Assembly: GCF_002843605.1 (NCBI RefSeq)
Contig: NZ_CP025263.1
Span: 4,369,501-4,433,500, forward strand
Origin: Pseudomonas sp. S09G 359
GTDB taxonomy: Bacteria; Pseudomonadota; Gammaproteobacteria; Pseudomonadales; Pseudomonadaceae
Reading direction: 5' to 3'
Length of the DNA: 64,000 nt
This document shows positions 20,996 to 29,191 of this stretch, in pieces. The position numbers were made by a program, and so were the translations under genes. The notes beneath the pieces were generated by a model. The model was not told where the DNA came from and did no database searches. It was given only the letters and a program-made list of their open reading frames with translations. Numbering within the stretch: position 1 is the first letter of the stretch; each line of letters starts with the position of its first letter.

Positions 20996-21087
20996 TGTGG
21001 GAGGGGGCTTGCCCCCGATGGCAGTGGATCAGTCAATAAATCTGTTGACTGAGCCACCGCCATCGGGAGCAAGCCCCCTCCCACATT
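20996..21087. repeat. REP doublet (REPIN), GGGGGCTTGCCCCC class
   Basis: Inverted units TGTGGGAGGGGGCTTGCCCC and its complement are separated by about 45 bases. It lies between the convergent ilvE and GNAT genes and may terminate both. Confidence 0.85.
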
Positions 21088-21102
21088 TGCTTTGCGATGT
21101 GT

Positions 21103-21996
21103 TCAAGCATCTTTGGGGATATTCACGACAATCTTCTTGCCCATGCTGATCCTCGGCTCCGCCCCATACCCCAATGCCTCGTAAAACCCCGCCACCGCAT
21201 CATTGCCGCTGGTGATCTGCAGATTGATTTTCATGCAGCCCAACGCCGTCAGTGCCTGTTCCGCATACCGCACCAGCGAAGAACCCAGGCCATGGCGCCG
21301 ATAGTCAGTGTGTACGGCCACCGAATACAGCCAGCCGCGATGGCCGTCGTAGCCGGCAAGAATTGTCCCGATCACGGTTTTTTTATCCGTCGCGACAAAG
21401 AACAACCCGTCATTCACCGCCAACTTCTTATCGATCGCCAGGCTCGGCAGGTTATGCGCCGTGTCATAACCAAACGCCTGCTGCCACAACGCGACCACTT
21501 GCGCGCGATGTTGGCGGTCGCGATACGGCCCGATGGGATGGCGAGAAGACAAGATCTTCTCCATCACCAATGTGCGCTCGCTGCCGTGGTAAACGTCGCG
21601 CACCGTATGAAAACCTAATTTGGTATAGAACGGCTCGGCAGTCAGCGAAGACGGCACACTCAGCACCGTTACCCCGGCTTCACGGGCGCGCAACTCGATT
21701 TCAATCATCAATAGCCGACCAATCCCCAGCCCTTGCAGCGTCGGATTGACGAACACCGAGCGCACCACATTAGCGTCGAGGGCAGCGGTGGCAACGATCT
21801 CCTCGCCTTGAATAGCCACCAGCACCACGCGACGCGTGAGCAACTCCAGCACCGCCTCGGGGGTAAAGTTGCCCGCCACCCGCGCAATCACCTCCGCCGG
21901 ATAATCCCGTGCATTGCTGCTGTGCAAGGCCGCCAGGATGACCTGGCTGATGCCCTCGGCATCGGCGGTTTGGGCGAGACGAACGACGGTAGACAT
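21103..21996 (-). CDS. Tandem-domain GNAT family N-acetyltransferase
   Basis: This 297-residue protein carries two GNAT folds. The first (about residues 1-150) has the acetyl-CoA loop NPTLQGLGIGRLLMIEIE and the terminal FYTKLGF motif. The second (about 155-297) resembles the stand-alone YpeA family: VIGTILAGYDGHRGWLYSVAV, TDYRRHGLGSSLV and AGFYEALGYG. Both acetyl-CoA loops look intact. I chose ATG 21996 because AGGAGG lies six bases upstream; a start at 22041 would begin inside the REP. GNAT enzymes transfer acetyl groups to amines; substrates of both halves are unknown. Confidence 0.85.
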   Translation of the reverse strand: MSTVVRLAQTADAEGISQVILAALHSSNARDYPAEVIARVAGNFTPEAVLELLTRRVVLVAIQGEEIVATAALDANVVRSVFVNPTLQGLGIGRLLMIEIELRAREAGVTVLSVPSSLTAEPFYTKLGFHTVRDVYHGSERTLVMEKILSSRHPIGPYRDRQHRAQVVALWQQAFGYDTAHNLPSLAIDKKLAVNDGLFFVATDKKTVIGTILAGYDGHRGWLYSVAVHTDYRRHGLGSSLVRYAEQALTALGCMKINLQITSGNDAVAGFYEALGYGAEPRISMGKKIVVNIPKDA

Positions 21997-22040
21997 AATT
22001 CCTCCTGGCAGAAACACATTCCCCAACCACCACAATACCA

Positions 22041-22132
22041 ATGTAGGAGGGGGCTTGCCCCCGATAGCAATCTTTCAGATATAGATTTTCTGGCTGATCC
22101 ACCGCTATCGGGGGCAAGCCCCCTCCTACATT
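22041..22132. repeat. REP doublet (REPIN) with GTAGGAGG variant ends
   Basis: Inverted units TGTAGGAGGGGGCTTGCCCC and its complement flank an A/T-rich spacer. The outer G of the usual GTGGGAGG is A here. It lies between the divergent GNAT and ctlX genes. Confidence 0.85.
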
Positions 22133-22189
22133 TTGAATGCATTTCACGCCAGCAGCCGATTCGGCTGCCCTGCCCCCCTTTTCAGCTTT

Positions 22190-22221
22190 CCCGGCTGAGC
22201 CACCTCGCTGTTTCAGCCGGG
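22190..22221. other. Hairpin in the ctlX leader
   Basis: CCCGGCTGA (22190-22198) pairs with TCAGCCGGG (22213-22221). A smaller palindrome, GCAGCCGA-T-TCGGCTGC, lies at 22152-22168. Both lie between the REP doublet and the ctlX start. The function is unknown, and they may simply be REP-associated remnants. Confidence 0.35.
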
Positions 22222-22295
22222 ATTCCCCCGCCACAACGCACAAAATAGCCCCACTGCATCGTTCTTTACCGACCTACCCATGGACCCGTGCCCCC

Positions 22296-23222
22296 ATGCA
22301 AACCACCAACACCGTCTTGATGATTCGCCCGGCGCGCTTTGCCTTCAACCCGGACACCGCGATCAACAACCGCTTCCAGCGCCAACCGCTCGACCCGCTC
22401 GCGGCGCAGCAGAAAGCGCTGGAAGAGTTCGATGGCTATGTCGACACCCTACGCAAGCACGGCGTCGAAGTGTTGGTGGTGCAAGACACCCCGGCGCCCC
22501 ACACCCCCGACTCGATCTTCCCCAACAATTGGTGGAGCAGCCACGCCGACGGCAGCCTGGTGCTGTACCCGATGGAAGGCCAGAACCGCCGACTGGAACG
22601 AGACAAGGGCGTGCTGCAAGTACTCGAGCAACGCTTTGCGATCAACAGCACCATCGACCTCAGCCACCTGGAACAACAAAACATCTTCCTCGAAGGCACC
22701 GGCAGCATGGTGCTCGACCGCCAGCACCGCATCAGCTACGCCTGCCATTCCGGGCGCACCCACCACGACGCCCTGCGCCAGTTCGCCGAACGCCTCGACT
22801 ACCAGCTCTGCGTGTTCCACGCCGTCGACCGCCACCACGCGCCGATCTACCACAGCAACGTGATGATGAGCGTCGGCCGCGACCTCTCGGTGGTGTGCCT
22901 GCAAGCCCTGCCGGATACCGATGAACGCCAGGCCCTGGAACGCTCCCTGCGTGACACCGGCAAGGACATCCTGGCCCTCGACTTCGACCAGCTCGAAGCC
23001 TTCGCCGGCAACATGCTTGAAGTCCACGACCGCGATGGCCAGCCGCTGCTGGTGATGTCCGCCAGCGCCTGGGCCGCCCTGCAACCGGCCCAGCGCCAGC
23101 ACGTAGAGCGCCACACCCGGCCGGTGGTGGTGAACATCGACAACATCGAACGCATCGGCGGCGGCAGTGCCCGCTGCATGTTGGCGGAAGTGCACCTGCC
23201 TGCCCGCCCCTCATTTCAATAA
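22296..23222 (+). CDS. ctlX: Citrulline hydrolase CtlX, arginine-deiminase superfamily
   Basis: This 308-residue protein has the guanidino-modifying (pentein) fold. The opening TVLMIRPARFAFNPDTAINN, the PDSIFPNNWWSSH segment and FLEGTGSMVLDRQHRISYAC correspond to the conserved Asn/Glu/His active-site blocks. A cysteine near the C-terminal GSARCMLAE is in the nucleophile position. The family is named for citrulline use, giving ornithine, CO2 and ammonia. ATG 22296 opens the conserved N terminus; the upstream frame is leader sequence. Ornithine cyclodeaminase follows after 11 bases, consistent with citrulline to ornithine to proline. Confidence 0.87.
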   Translation: MQTTNTVLMIRPARFAFNPDTAINNRFQRQPLDPLAAQQKALEEFDGYVDTLRKHGVEVLVVQDTPAPHTPDSIFPNNWWSSHADGSLVLYPMEGQNRRLERDKGVLQVLEQRFAINSTIDLSHLEQQNIFLEGTGSMVLDRQHRISYACHSGRTHHDALRQFAERLDYQLCVFHAVDRHHAPIYHSNVMMSVGRDLSVVCLQALPDTDERQALERSLRDTGKDILALDFDQLEAFAGNMLEVHDRDGQPLLVMSASAWAALQPAQRQHVERHTRPVVVNIDNIERIGGGSARCMLAEVHLPARPSFQ

Positions 23223-23233
23223 GGAGTCTTGCC

Positions 23234-24280
23234 ATGACCCGTTACATCGACGTCAACGACCTCAGCTACCTGGTCTCGCAAAAAGGCCTGCAAACCTGCA
23301 TCAGCGAAATGGCCGAATACATTCGTGCCGACTACCTGCGCTGGCAGGACTTCGAAAAATGCGCACGCCTGGCCAACCACTCGCCGGACGGCGTGATTGA
23401 GCTGATGCCCGTGTCCGACGCCGCGCTGTACGCGTTCAAATACGTCAACGGCCACCCGAAAAACACCCAGGCCGGCATGCTCACCGTGATGGCCTTCGGC
23501 GCCTTGGGCGATGTGGACACCGGCAAGCCGGTGCTGCTGGCGGAAATGACCCTGACCACCGCGATCCGCACCGCGGCCACCTCGGCCCTGGTTGCCCGCT
23601 ACCTGGCCCGCGAAAACAGCCGCAGCATGGCGCTGATCGGCAACGGCTCGCAGAGTGAATTCCAGGCCCTGGCCTTCCACGCCATGCTCGGCATCGACGA
23701 AATCCGCCTGTTCGATATCGACGCCAAGGCCACCGCCAAGCTCGCCGCCAACCTCAAGGCCTTCCCGGCGATCAAGGTGGTCCTGGCCGGCAGCGTGGCC
23801 GAAGCGGTCAAAGGCGCGGATATCGTCACCACCGTGACCGCCGACAAGGCCTACGCCACCATCCTCACCGACGACATGATCGAACCCGGCATGCACCTCA
23901 ATGCCGTCGGCGGCGACTGCCCGGGCAAGACCGAGCTGGACCGACGAATCGTCGAGCGGGCGCGAGTGGTCGTCGAGTACGAACCGCAAAGCCGCATCGA
24001 AGGTGAAATCCAGCACATGCCCAAAGACTCGCCAGTGACCGAGCTGTGGCAGGTGATCAACGGCCAGCAACCCGGCCGCGAGAACGCGCGCCAGGTCACC
24101 CTGTTCGACTCGGTGGGTTTCGCCATCGAAGACTACTCGGCCCTGCGCTATGTGCTGGACGTGGCCAAGGCTCTGGATATCGGCAGCACCCTTGAGCTGG
24201 TACCGGACCTCGCCGACCCCAAAGACCTGTTTGCACGCCTGGCCCAGGCGCCGGCCGTACAGCAGAAAAAGCGCGCTTGA
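23234..24280 (+). CDS. ocd: Ornithine cyclodeaminase
   Basis: This 348-residue NAD-dependent enzyme converts L-ornithine to L-proline with loss of ammonia. It belongs to the Ocd/mu-crystallin family. The substrate site is seen in YVNGHPKNTQAGMLTVMA and MTLTTAIRTAATSALVARYLA. The Rossmann motif is ALIGNGSQSEFQALAF near residue 135-150, and the catalytic Asp lies in AVGGDCPGKTELD. TAAGGAG precedes the ATG. It is the second gene after ctlX and is closed by a strong terminator. Confidence 0.93.
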   Translation: MTRYIDVNDLSYLVSQKGLQTCISEMAEYIRADYLRWQDFEKCARLANHSPDGVIELMPVSDAALYAFKYVNGHPKNTQAGMLTVMAFGALGDVDTGKPVLLAEMTLTTAIRTAATSALVARYLARENSRSMALIGNGSQSEFQALAFHAMLGIDEIRLFDIDAKATAKLAANLKAFPAIKVVLAGSVAEAVKGADIVTTVTADKAYATILTDDMIEPGMHLNAVGGDCPGKTELDRRIVERARVVVEYEPQSRIEGEIQHMPKDSPVTELWQVINGQQPGRENARQVTLFDSVGFAIEDYSALRYVLDVAKALDIGSTLELVPDLADPKDLFARLAQAPAVQQKKRA

Positions 24281-24287
24281 AACCGCT

Positions 24288-24326
24288 CTGGCCTGCCGCT
24301 TTGCGTCGAGGGCAGGCCAGTTTTTT
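24288..24326 (+). terminator. Rho-independent terminator after ctlX-ocd
   Basis: A 10-bp perfect stem, CTGGCCTGCC with GGCAGGCCAG, encloses a 13-base loop and is followed directly by TTTTTT. It begins 8 bases after the ocd stop. Confidence 0.92.
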
Positions 24327-24536
24327 GTGAATGAAAAGCCGATTCAGCGGGTGTCACAGCCGATTCCGCTGCATTGGCGTTTTTAACAGCGCAATTTGCG
24401 CTTTGGCTACCCGCTAAACGACACAAAAAACGCACCACCATGAAGCATTCTGAGCCCGACCAAAGAGTCAGCATATGAATGCAAGCTGCACCCTTTTACT
24501 GCCCTGACATCAATTACAAAATATAGGGACCTACAG

Positions 24537-25316
24537 ATGACTCCATTGCGATCACTCTTCGCTGCATTGCTGTTGCCACTGTGCGCCAGCGCCGCTCACG
24601 CCCAGGATTGGAAAGAGATCCGCTTCGGCGTATTTCCCGAGTACCCGCCCTTTGAATCCGTGGCCGCCGACGGCAGCCTGCAAGGCTTCGATATCGAACT
24701 GGGCAACGCGATCTGCGCCAAGCTCGACGTCAAATGCACCTGGGTGCATAACGAATTCGACGGCATGATCCCGGCCCTGCGTGCGCGCAAGTTCGACGCC
24801 ATCATGTCGTCCATGGCCGTGACCCCGGCCCGCGAAAAAGTCATCGACTTCACCGACCGCCTGTTCCTCAGCCCTACCTCGGTGATCACCCGCAAGAGCG
24901 CCGAATTCGGCGACACCCCCGAATCGCTCAAAGGCAAGCAGGTCGGTGTGCTGCAAGGCTCGTTGCAGGAAGCCTATGCCCGCGCGCACCTGGCCAAGCT
25001 CGGCGCCCAGATCAAGGCGTACCAGTCCCAGGAGCAGAACTACGCCGACCTGCAAAACGGTCGCCTCGACGCCACCCTGACCGACAAGCTCGAAGCCCAG
25101 CTCAACTTCCTGTCCAAGCCGGAAGGCGCCGACTTCAAGACCGGCCCGGCCTTCAAGGACCCGACCCTGCCGCTCGACATCGCCATGGGCCTGCGCAAGA
25201 ACGACCAGGAACTGCGCGCGCTGATCAACAAGGGCATCGCCGCCGTCCAGGCCGATGGCACCTATGCCAGGATCCAGCAGAAATACTTCGGCGACCAAGA
25301 TATCTACAACGAGTAA
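24537..25316 (+). CDS. Periplasmic basic amino acid binding protein (ABC transporter)
   Basis: This 259-residue protein is a HisJ/ArtJ-type receptor. It has a signal peptide of about 22 residues ending in SAAHAQ. The family ligand-binding segments follow: FGVFPEYPPFESVAADGSLQGFDIELGNAIC, the DGMIPALRARKFDAIMSSMAVTPAREK block and GKQVGVLQGS. AGGGA lies before the ATG. It heads a four-gene transporter operon with two permeases and an ATPase. With ctlX and ocd upstream, arginine, ornithine or citrulline are likely ligands. A large stem-loop separates it from the permease genes. Confidence 0.88.
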   Translation: MTPLRSLFAALLLPLCASAAHAQDWKEIRFGVFPEYPPFESVAADGSLQGFDIELGNAICAKLDVKCTWVHNEFDGMIPALRARKFDAIMSSMAVTPAREKVIDFTDRLFLSPTSVITRKSAEFGDTPESLKGKQVGVLQGSLQEAYARAHLAKLGAQIKAYQSQEQNYADLQNGRLDATLTDKLEAQLNFLSKPEGADFKTGPAFKDPTLPLDIAMGLRKNDQELRALINKGIAAVQADGTYARIQQKYFGDQDIYNE

Positions 25317-25327
25317 GCCAACGCCAG

Positions 25328-25455
25328 CCCCTGTGGGAGGTGCTTTTGTGGGAGGGGGCTTGCCCCCGATGAGGCCGAGCCAGTCGACACATTTATTGAC
25401 TGACCCACCGCAATCGGGGGGCAAGCCCCCTCCCACAAAAGCACCTCCCACAGGG
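25328..25455. repeat. Nested REP doublet inside the ABC transporter operon
   Basis: The inverted arms are about 43 bases long (25328-25370 against 25413-25455). They match throughout except for one extra base in a run of G. Each arm holds a normal GTGGGAGGGGGCTTGCCCCC unit plus an outer partial copy, CCCCTGTGGGAGGTGCTTT. It lies 12 bases after the binding-protein stop and about 30 bases before the first permease. Confidence 0.88.
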
Positions 25456-25486
25456 GAAGATCTGCGCTCCTTAGAGATCTCCACCC

Positions 25487-26188
25487 ATGAACGAACTCCT
25501 CAACCTGCAAGGCTACGGCCCGATGCTGGCCCAGGGTGCCTGGATGACACTCAAGCTGGCGTTCCTCGCGCTGGCCCTGAGCCTGTCCCTGGGCCTGATC
25601 GCCGCCGGCGCCAAGCTTTCCAGCGCCAAATGGCTACGGGTGCCGGGCACGCTGTACACCACGCTGATCCGCAGCGTGCCGGACCTGGTGCTGATCCTGC
25701 TGATTTTCTACAGCCTGCAACTGTGGCTCAACGACCTGAGCGAAGTGTTCGGCTGGGACTACTTTGAAATCGACCCGTTTACCGCCGGGGTGATCACCCT
25801 GGGGTTTATCTACGGGGCGTATTTCACCGAAAACTTCCGTGGCGCCATCCTCAGCGTGCCGGTCGGCCAGCTGGAAGCCGCGACGGCCTATGGCCTGAGC
25901 CGCTGGCAGCGATTTCACCTGGTGCTGTTCCCGCAACTGATGCGCTTCGCCCTGCCGGGCCTGGGCAATAACTGGCTGGTGCTGCTCAAGTCCACGGCGC
26001 TGGTGTCGATCATCGGTTTGTCCGACCTGGTCAAAGCCGCGCAGAACGCCGGCAAGACCACCAACGAGCCCCTGTACTTCCTGATCCTCGCGGGCCTGGT
26101 CTACCTGGTGATCACCACCCTCTCCAACCGCATCTTCAAGCGCCTCGAACGGCGCTATAACCTCGGCATCAAGGGGATGGCGCGATGA
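25487..26188 (+). CDS. ABC transporter permease, HisQ-like
   Basis: This 233-residue inner-membrane subunit has five hydrophobic segments. The EAA loop, which contacts the ATPase, reads QLEAATAYGLSRWQRFHLVLFPQ near residues 125-147. The opening GAWMTLKLAFLALALSLSLG is typical of the polar amino acid permease family (HisQ/GlnP). It overlaps the next permease by four bases (ATGA), which fixes the operon order. Confidence 0.9.
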   Translation: MNELLNLQGYGPMLAQGAWMTLKLAFLALALSLSLGLIAAGAKLSSAKWLRVPGTLYTTLIRSVPDLVLILLIFYSLQLWLNDLSEVFGWDYFEIDPFTAGVITLGFIYGAYFTENFRGAILSVPVGQLEAATAYGLSRWQRFHLVLFPQLMRFALPGLGNNWLVLLKSTALVSIIGLSDLVKAAQNAGKTTNEPLYFLILAGLVYLVITTLSNRIFKRLERRYNLGIKGMAR

Positions 26189-26898
26189 TCGAACTGTTCC
26201 AGCAATACGGCCTGGCCTACCTGTTCAGCGATGGCGTGGGGCTGTCCGGCGTGGCAATGACCCTGTGGCTGTTCATTGTCTCGGTAGTGTTCGGCTTTTT
26301 TCTGTCGATCCCACTCGCGCTGGCCCGTGTATCCGAACACTTCTGGCTGCGCTGGCCGGTGGAGGTCTACACCTACCTGTTCCGCGGCACGCCGCTGTAT
26401 ATCCAACTGCTGATTTGCTACACCGGGCTCTACAGCCTGGAGCTGGTGCAGGACAACGTGTTGCTCAACCAGTTTTTCCGCAATGCGCTCAACTGCACCC
26501 TGCTGGCGTTTGTGCTCAACACCTGCGCGTACACCGTGGAAATCTTTGCCGGGGCGATCCGCAATATCCCCCACGGCGAAATCGAAGCAGCGCGCGCCTA
26601 TGGCCTGCATGGCTGGCGGCTCAACCTGTTTGTGGTGGTACCCGCCGCGCTGCGCCGTGCGCTGCCGGCCTACAGCAATGAAATGATCCTGATGCTGCAC
26701 GCCACCTCGCTGGCGTTTACCGCCACCGTCGCCGACATCCTCAAGGTGGCCCGCGACGCCAATGCCGAGACGTTCCTGACGTTCCAGGCCTTTGGCATCG
26801 CCGCCCTGCTGTACATGCTGCTGTCCTTTGCACTGGTGGGCCTGTTCCGACTGGCCGAACGTCGCTGGATGCGTTTTCTTGTTCCTACCCGAGGCTAA
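26185..26898 (+). CDS. ABC transporter permease, HisM-like
   Basis: This 237-residue subunit is the second transmembrane component. It carries FRGTPLYIQLLICYTG, the conserved family motif before the third helix. Its EAA loop is EIEAARAYGLHGWRLNLFVVVPAALRRALP near residues 132-161. The start overlaps the end of the HisQ-like gene by four bases, and the ATPase gene follows after three bases. Confidence 0.9.
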   Translation: MIELFQQYGLAYLFSDGVGLSGVAMTLWLFIVSVVFGFFLSIPLALARVSEHFWLRWPVEVYTYLFRGTPLYIQLLICYTGLYSLELVQDNVLLNQFFRNALNCTLLAFVLNTCAYTVEIFAGAIRNIPHGEIEAARAYGLHGWRLNLFVVVPAALRRALPAYSNEMILMLHATSLAFTATVADILKVARDANAETFLTFQAFGIAALLYMLLSFALVGLFRLAERRWMRFLVPTRG

Positions 26899-26901
26899 CC
26901 C

Positions 26902-27732
26902 ATGAACCAGTCCGCGCAGGCCCTGGCCCCTTATCCGGTGGATATCCCCGCTGCCAACACCGCAACGGCCGCCATCAAGCTGCAAGTTGAAGGCATCCAT
27001 AAACGCTACGGCGAACACGAAGTACTCAAGGGCGTGTCCCTCAATGCCCGCAACGGTGATGTGATCAGCCTGATCGGCGCCAGCGGCTCGGGCAAAAGCA
27101 CCATGCTGCGTTGCATCAACTTCCTCGAACAGCCGGACGCCGGGGTGATCACCCTGGACGGTATCAGCATCGAGATGCAGCAAGGCCGCGCCGGCACGCG
27201 CGCGCCGCACCAGGCGCAACTGCAAAACCTGCGCACACGCCTGGCCATGGTGTTCCAACACTTCAACCTGTGGAGCCACATGACCGTGCTGGAAAACATC
27301 ACCATGGCCCCGCGCCGGGTGCTGGGGGTGAGCGCCGCCGAGGCAGAAAAGCGTGCACGCCTGTACCTGGATAAAGTCGGCCTGCCAGGCCGAGTGGCCG
27401 ATCAATACCCGGCGTTCCTGTCCGGCGGCCAACAGCAGCGCGTGGCCATTGCGCGAGCGTTGGCGATGGAGCCGGAAATCATTTTGTTCGATGAACCGAC
27501 GTCGGCGCTGGACCCGGAGCTTGTAGGAGAAGTGCTTAAAGTCATACAGACGTTGGCCGAAGAAGGTCGTACCATGTTGATGGTCACCCACGAAATGGGC
27601 TTTGCCCGCCAGGTGTCCAGCCAAGTGCTGTTCTTGCATCAGGGCCGGGTCGAGGAACAAGGCGGCGCCGAGATTCTTGACCACCCCAACAGCGAGCGCT
27701 TGCAGCAATTTCTTTCCAACCGTTTGAAGTGA
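26902..27732 (+). CDS. ABC transporter ATP-binding protein, HisP-like
   Basis: This 276-residue ATPase energises uptake. It has Walker [10 protein letters not shown] (about residues 57-65), Q-loop MVFQHFNLW, signature [15 protein letters not shown], Walker B IILFDEPTSALDPE and the H-loop MVTHEMGFA. An unusual Ala/Pro-rich N-terminal extension of about 30 residues precedes the canonical start of the domain at IKLQVEGIHKRYG. GAGGCTAACCC stands before the ATG. The Lrp gene begins 5 bases after the stop and is probably co-transcribed. Confidence 0.92.
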   Translation: MNQSAQALAPYPVDIPAANTATAAIKLQVEGIHKRYGEHEVLKGVSLNARNGDVISLIGASGSGKSTMLRCINFLEQPDAGVITLDGISIEMQQGRAGTRAPHQAQLQNLRTRLAMVFQHFNLWSHMTVLENITMAPRRVLGVSAAEAEKRARLYLDKVGLPGRVADQYPAFLSGGQQQRVAIARALAMEPEIILFDEPTSALDPELVGEVLKVIQTLAEEGRTMLMVTHEMGFARQVSSQVLFLHQGRVEEQGGAEILDHPNSERLQQFLSNRLK

Positions 27733-27737
27733 AACCC

Positions 27738-28235
27738 ATGGATACCAAGGCCAACGGACCCCATAGCTCCCCCGCACTGGATCGCATCGATGAGGCGATC
27801 ATCGATGTGTTGCGCCACCAGGGGCGGATCACCTACGAAAAGCTCTCGTCGCTGGTGCACCTGACCCCCAGGCCCTGCCTGGAGCGCGTGCGCAAGTTGG
27901 AACGGCGCGGGGTAATCCGTGGCTACGGCGCGATCATCGATGTGCAGATGGTCTCACCGGGCCTGTCGCTGCTGGTGCTGGTGGCCTTGTCCAACCAAAG
28001 CGGGCGTTCGGCGCAAAAGGCCTTCGAAGCGTGCGTAAAAGCCTGCCCCCAGGTGTTTGAATGCCAACTGATCAGCGGGCCGTTCGACTACAGCCTGCGC
28101 ATGCGCTGCCGGGATATGGAGCACTACCGGGTGCTGACGGAAACCTGGCTGAACAACGATGAATTGCACATTGATAAGCTGGTGGCGCATCCGGAACTGG
28201 CGGTCGTCAAGAACACTGCCACAGAGCTGGCCTGA
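27738..28235 (+). CDS. Lrp/AsnC family transcriptional regulator
   Basis: This 165-residue protein has an N-terminal winged helix-turn-helix (LDRIDEAIIDVLRHQGRIT, then LSSLVHLTPRPCLERVRKLE) and a C-terminal RAM domain (about residues 80-150, with VFECQLISGPFDYSLRM). Residues 1-15 form a short Ser/Pro-rich tail. The ATG at 27738 is favoured over a GTG at 27729 that would overlap the ATPase stop. Its position at the end of the amino acid transporter operon suggests it senses the imported amino acid and controls the ctlX/ocd and transporter genes. It is distinct from the BkdR at 14108. Confidence 0.9.
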   Translation: MDTKANGPHSSPALDRIDEAIIDVLRHQGRITYEKLSSLVHLTPRPCLERVRKLERRGVIRGYGAIIDVQMVSPGLSLLVLVALSNQSGRSAQKAFEACVKACPQVFECQLISGPFDYSLRMRCRDMEHYRVLTETWLNNDELHIDKLVAHPELAVVKNTATELA

Positions 28236-28265
28236 AACTCGACTAACCAAACACCGCATAACCCC

Positions 28266-28353
28266 TGTGGGAGCGGGCTTGCTCGCGAATGCGGTGTGTC
28301 AGTCACTTAATGTTTCACTGACACACCGCATTCGCGAGCAAGCCCGCTCCCAC
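28266..28353. repeat. REP doublet (REPIN), perfect 38-bp arms
   Basis: The arms TGTGGGAGCGGGCTTGCTCG... and their complement match perfectly for 38 bases around a short A/T-rich loop. It is the GCGGGCTTGCTCGCGAA class and lies between the convergent Lrp and DUF4130 genes, where it can serve as a terminator for both. Confidence 0.9.
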
Positions 28354-28357
28354 ATTT

Positions 28358-29191
28358 TTAACCGTGCCCGCTTGAGATTCTTTTACCGGCCTTGGCCCCA
28401 ATCAGCCTCGCCTGCCCATCCTTCTGCTTCCCCGTCCGCGCTTCGCTGATCAAGCCCGGAATCAACTTGCCCTCCGGCAAATTCTTCCAGAACCGACTCG
28501 GCAAATGCCCTTCCATCACCTTGGGGTTCAGCCGCGCCGGGTTGAAGATGTGGCTGTAGTAGGTCAGCCACATGGCGCTGTGGGGGTCTTCGACATTTTG
28601 CGCCAATTGCTGCCAGGCCTCGGGGCATTCGCGCTGGTGAATCAACTGTTCGCCATCGTAATAAACCCCATCCAGCGGCGTGGCGATCATCCAGCGATGG
28701 CGGCCCATGCGCCCGATAAAGTGTTGGCTGGCGGAGTGCAAAATATCGTGGGCCGGCTCATGCCAGGCCACGTACTCCGGCAGCTCCGGCCCCGCCTCGG
28801 CCGGCAACGCAATGAACCGCACAAACGCATGCAAGTGATGGGCTTCGCGGCGCACCTGCTTGATCCGCCGCTGCAACTCGCTGCCTAGCTTGTCGCCCGC
28901 CAGCATCGCAGTGCGGTCGCCATGGCTCACGCGCCATAACACTTCATACAACAGGCTCCAGCGCTGGTCGCCGTGGTAACCGGCGGCCGCTTCCAGCAAC
29001 GCCAGCAATGCCTTGGGAACTCGCGTCTGGAACGGGCCAAGCCCGGCAGGTATCGGCTCGTCGGTGGCAAACAGATCGGCCACCTCAGCTTCGCCCCAGC
29101 TCACCTGGCTGGGGTCAACCTGATGGCTGAGCAGCCAGCGCGCCTGTTCGCGCCAGGTGTTGAACAGGTTGTCGCATTCCAGGCTGATCAT
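28358..29191 (-). CDS. DUF4130 / TIGR03915-type DNA metabolism protein
   Basis: This 277-residue protein is the standard partner of the upstream radical-SAM protein. The family is known elsewhere as a domain fused to or next to a uracil-DNA-glycosylase-like protein and is thought to act in DNA repair. Conserved blocks include FNTWREQARWLLSHQVDP at the N terminus, AHHLHAFVRF near residue 118, EPAHDILHSASQHFIGRM and the C-terminal MWLTYYSHIFNPARLNPKVM. ATG 29191 overlaps the stop of the radical-SAM gene (ATGA). The Lys/Gly-rich tail may bind nucleic acid. The biochemical activity is not established. Confidence 0.82.
   Translation of the reverse strand: MISLECDNLFNTWREQARWLLSHQVDPSQVSWGEAEVADLFATDEPIPAGLGPFQTRVPKALLALLEAAAGYHGDQRWSLLYEVLWRVSHGDRTAMLAGDKLGSELQRRIKQVRREAHHLHAFVRFIALPAEAGPELPEYVAWHEPAHDILHSASQHFIGRMGRHRWMIATPLDGVYYDGEQLIHQRECPEAWQQLAQNVEDPHSAMWLTYYSHIFNPARLNPKVMEGHLPSRFWKNLPEGKLIPGLISEARTGKQKDGQARLIGAKAGKRISSGHG

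Noticed and set aside
24475..24507. A 10-codon ATG frame in the leader of the binding-protein gene
   Set aside because: It has no convincing ribosome site and does not overlap the next start, so it is indistinguishable from chance.
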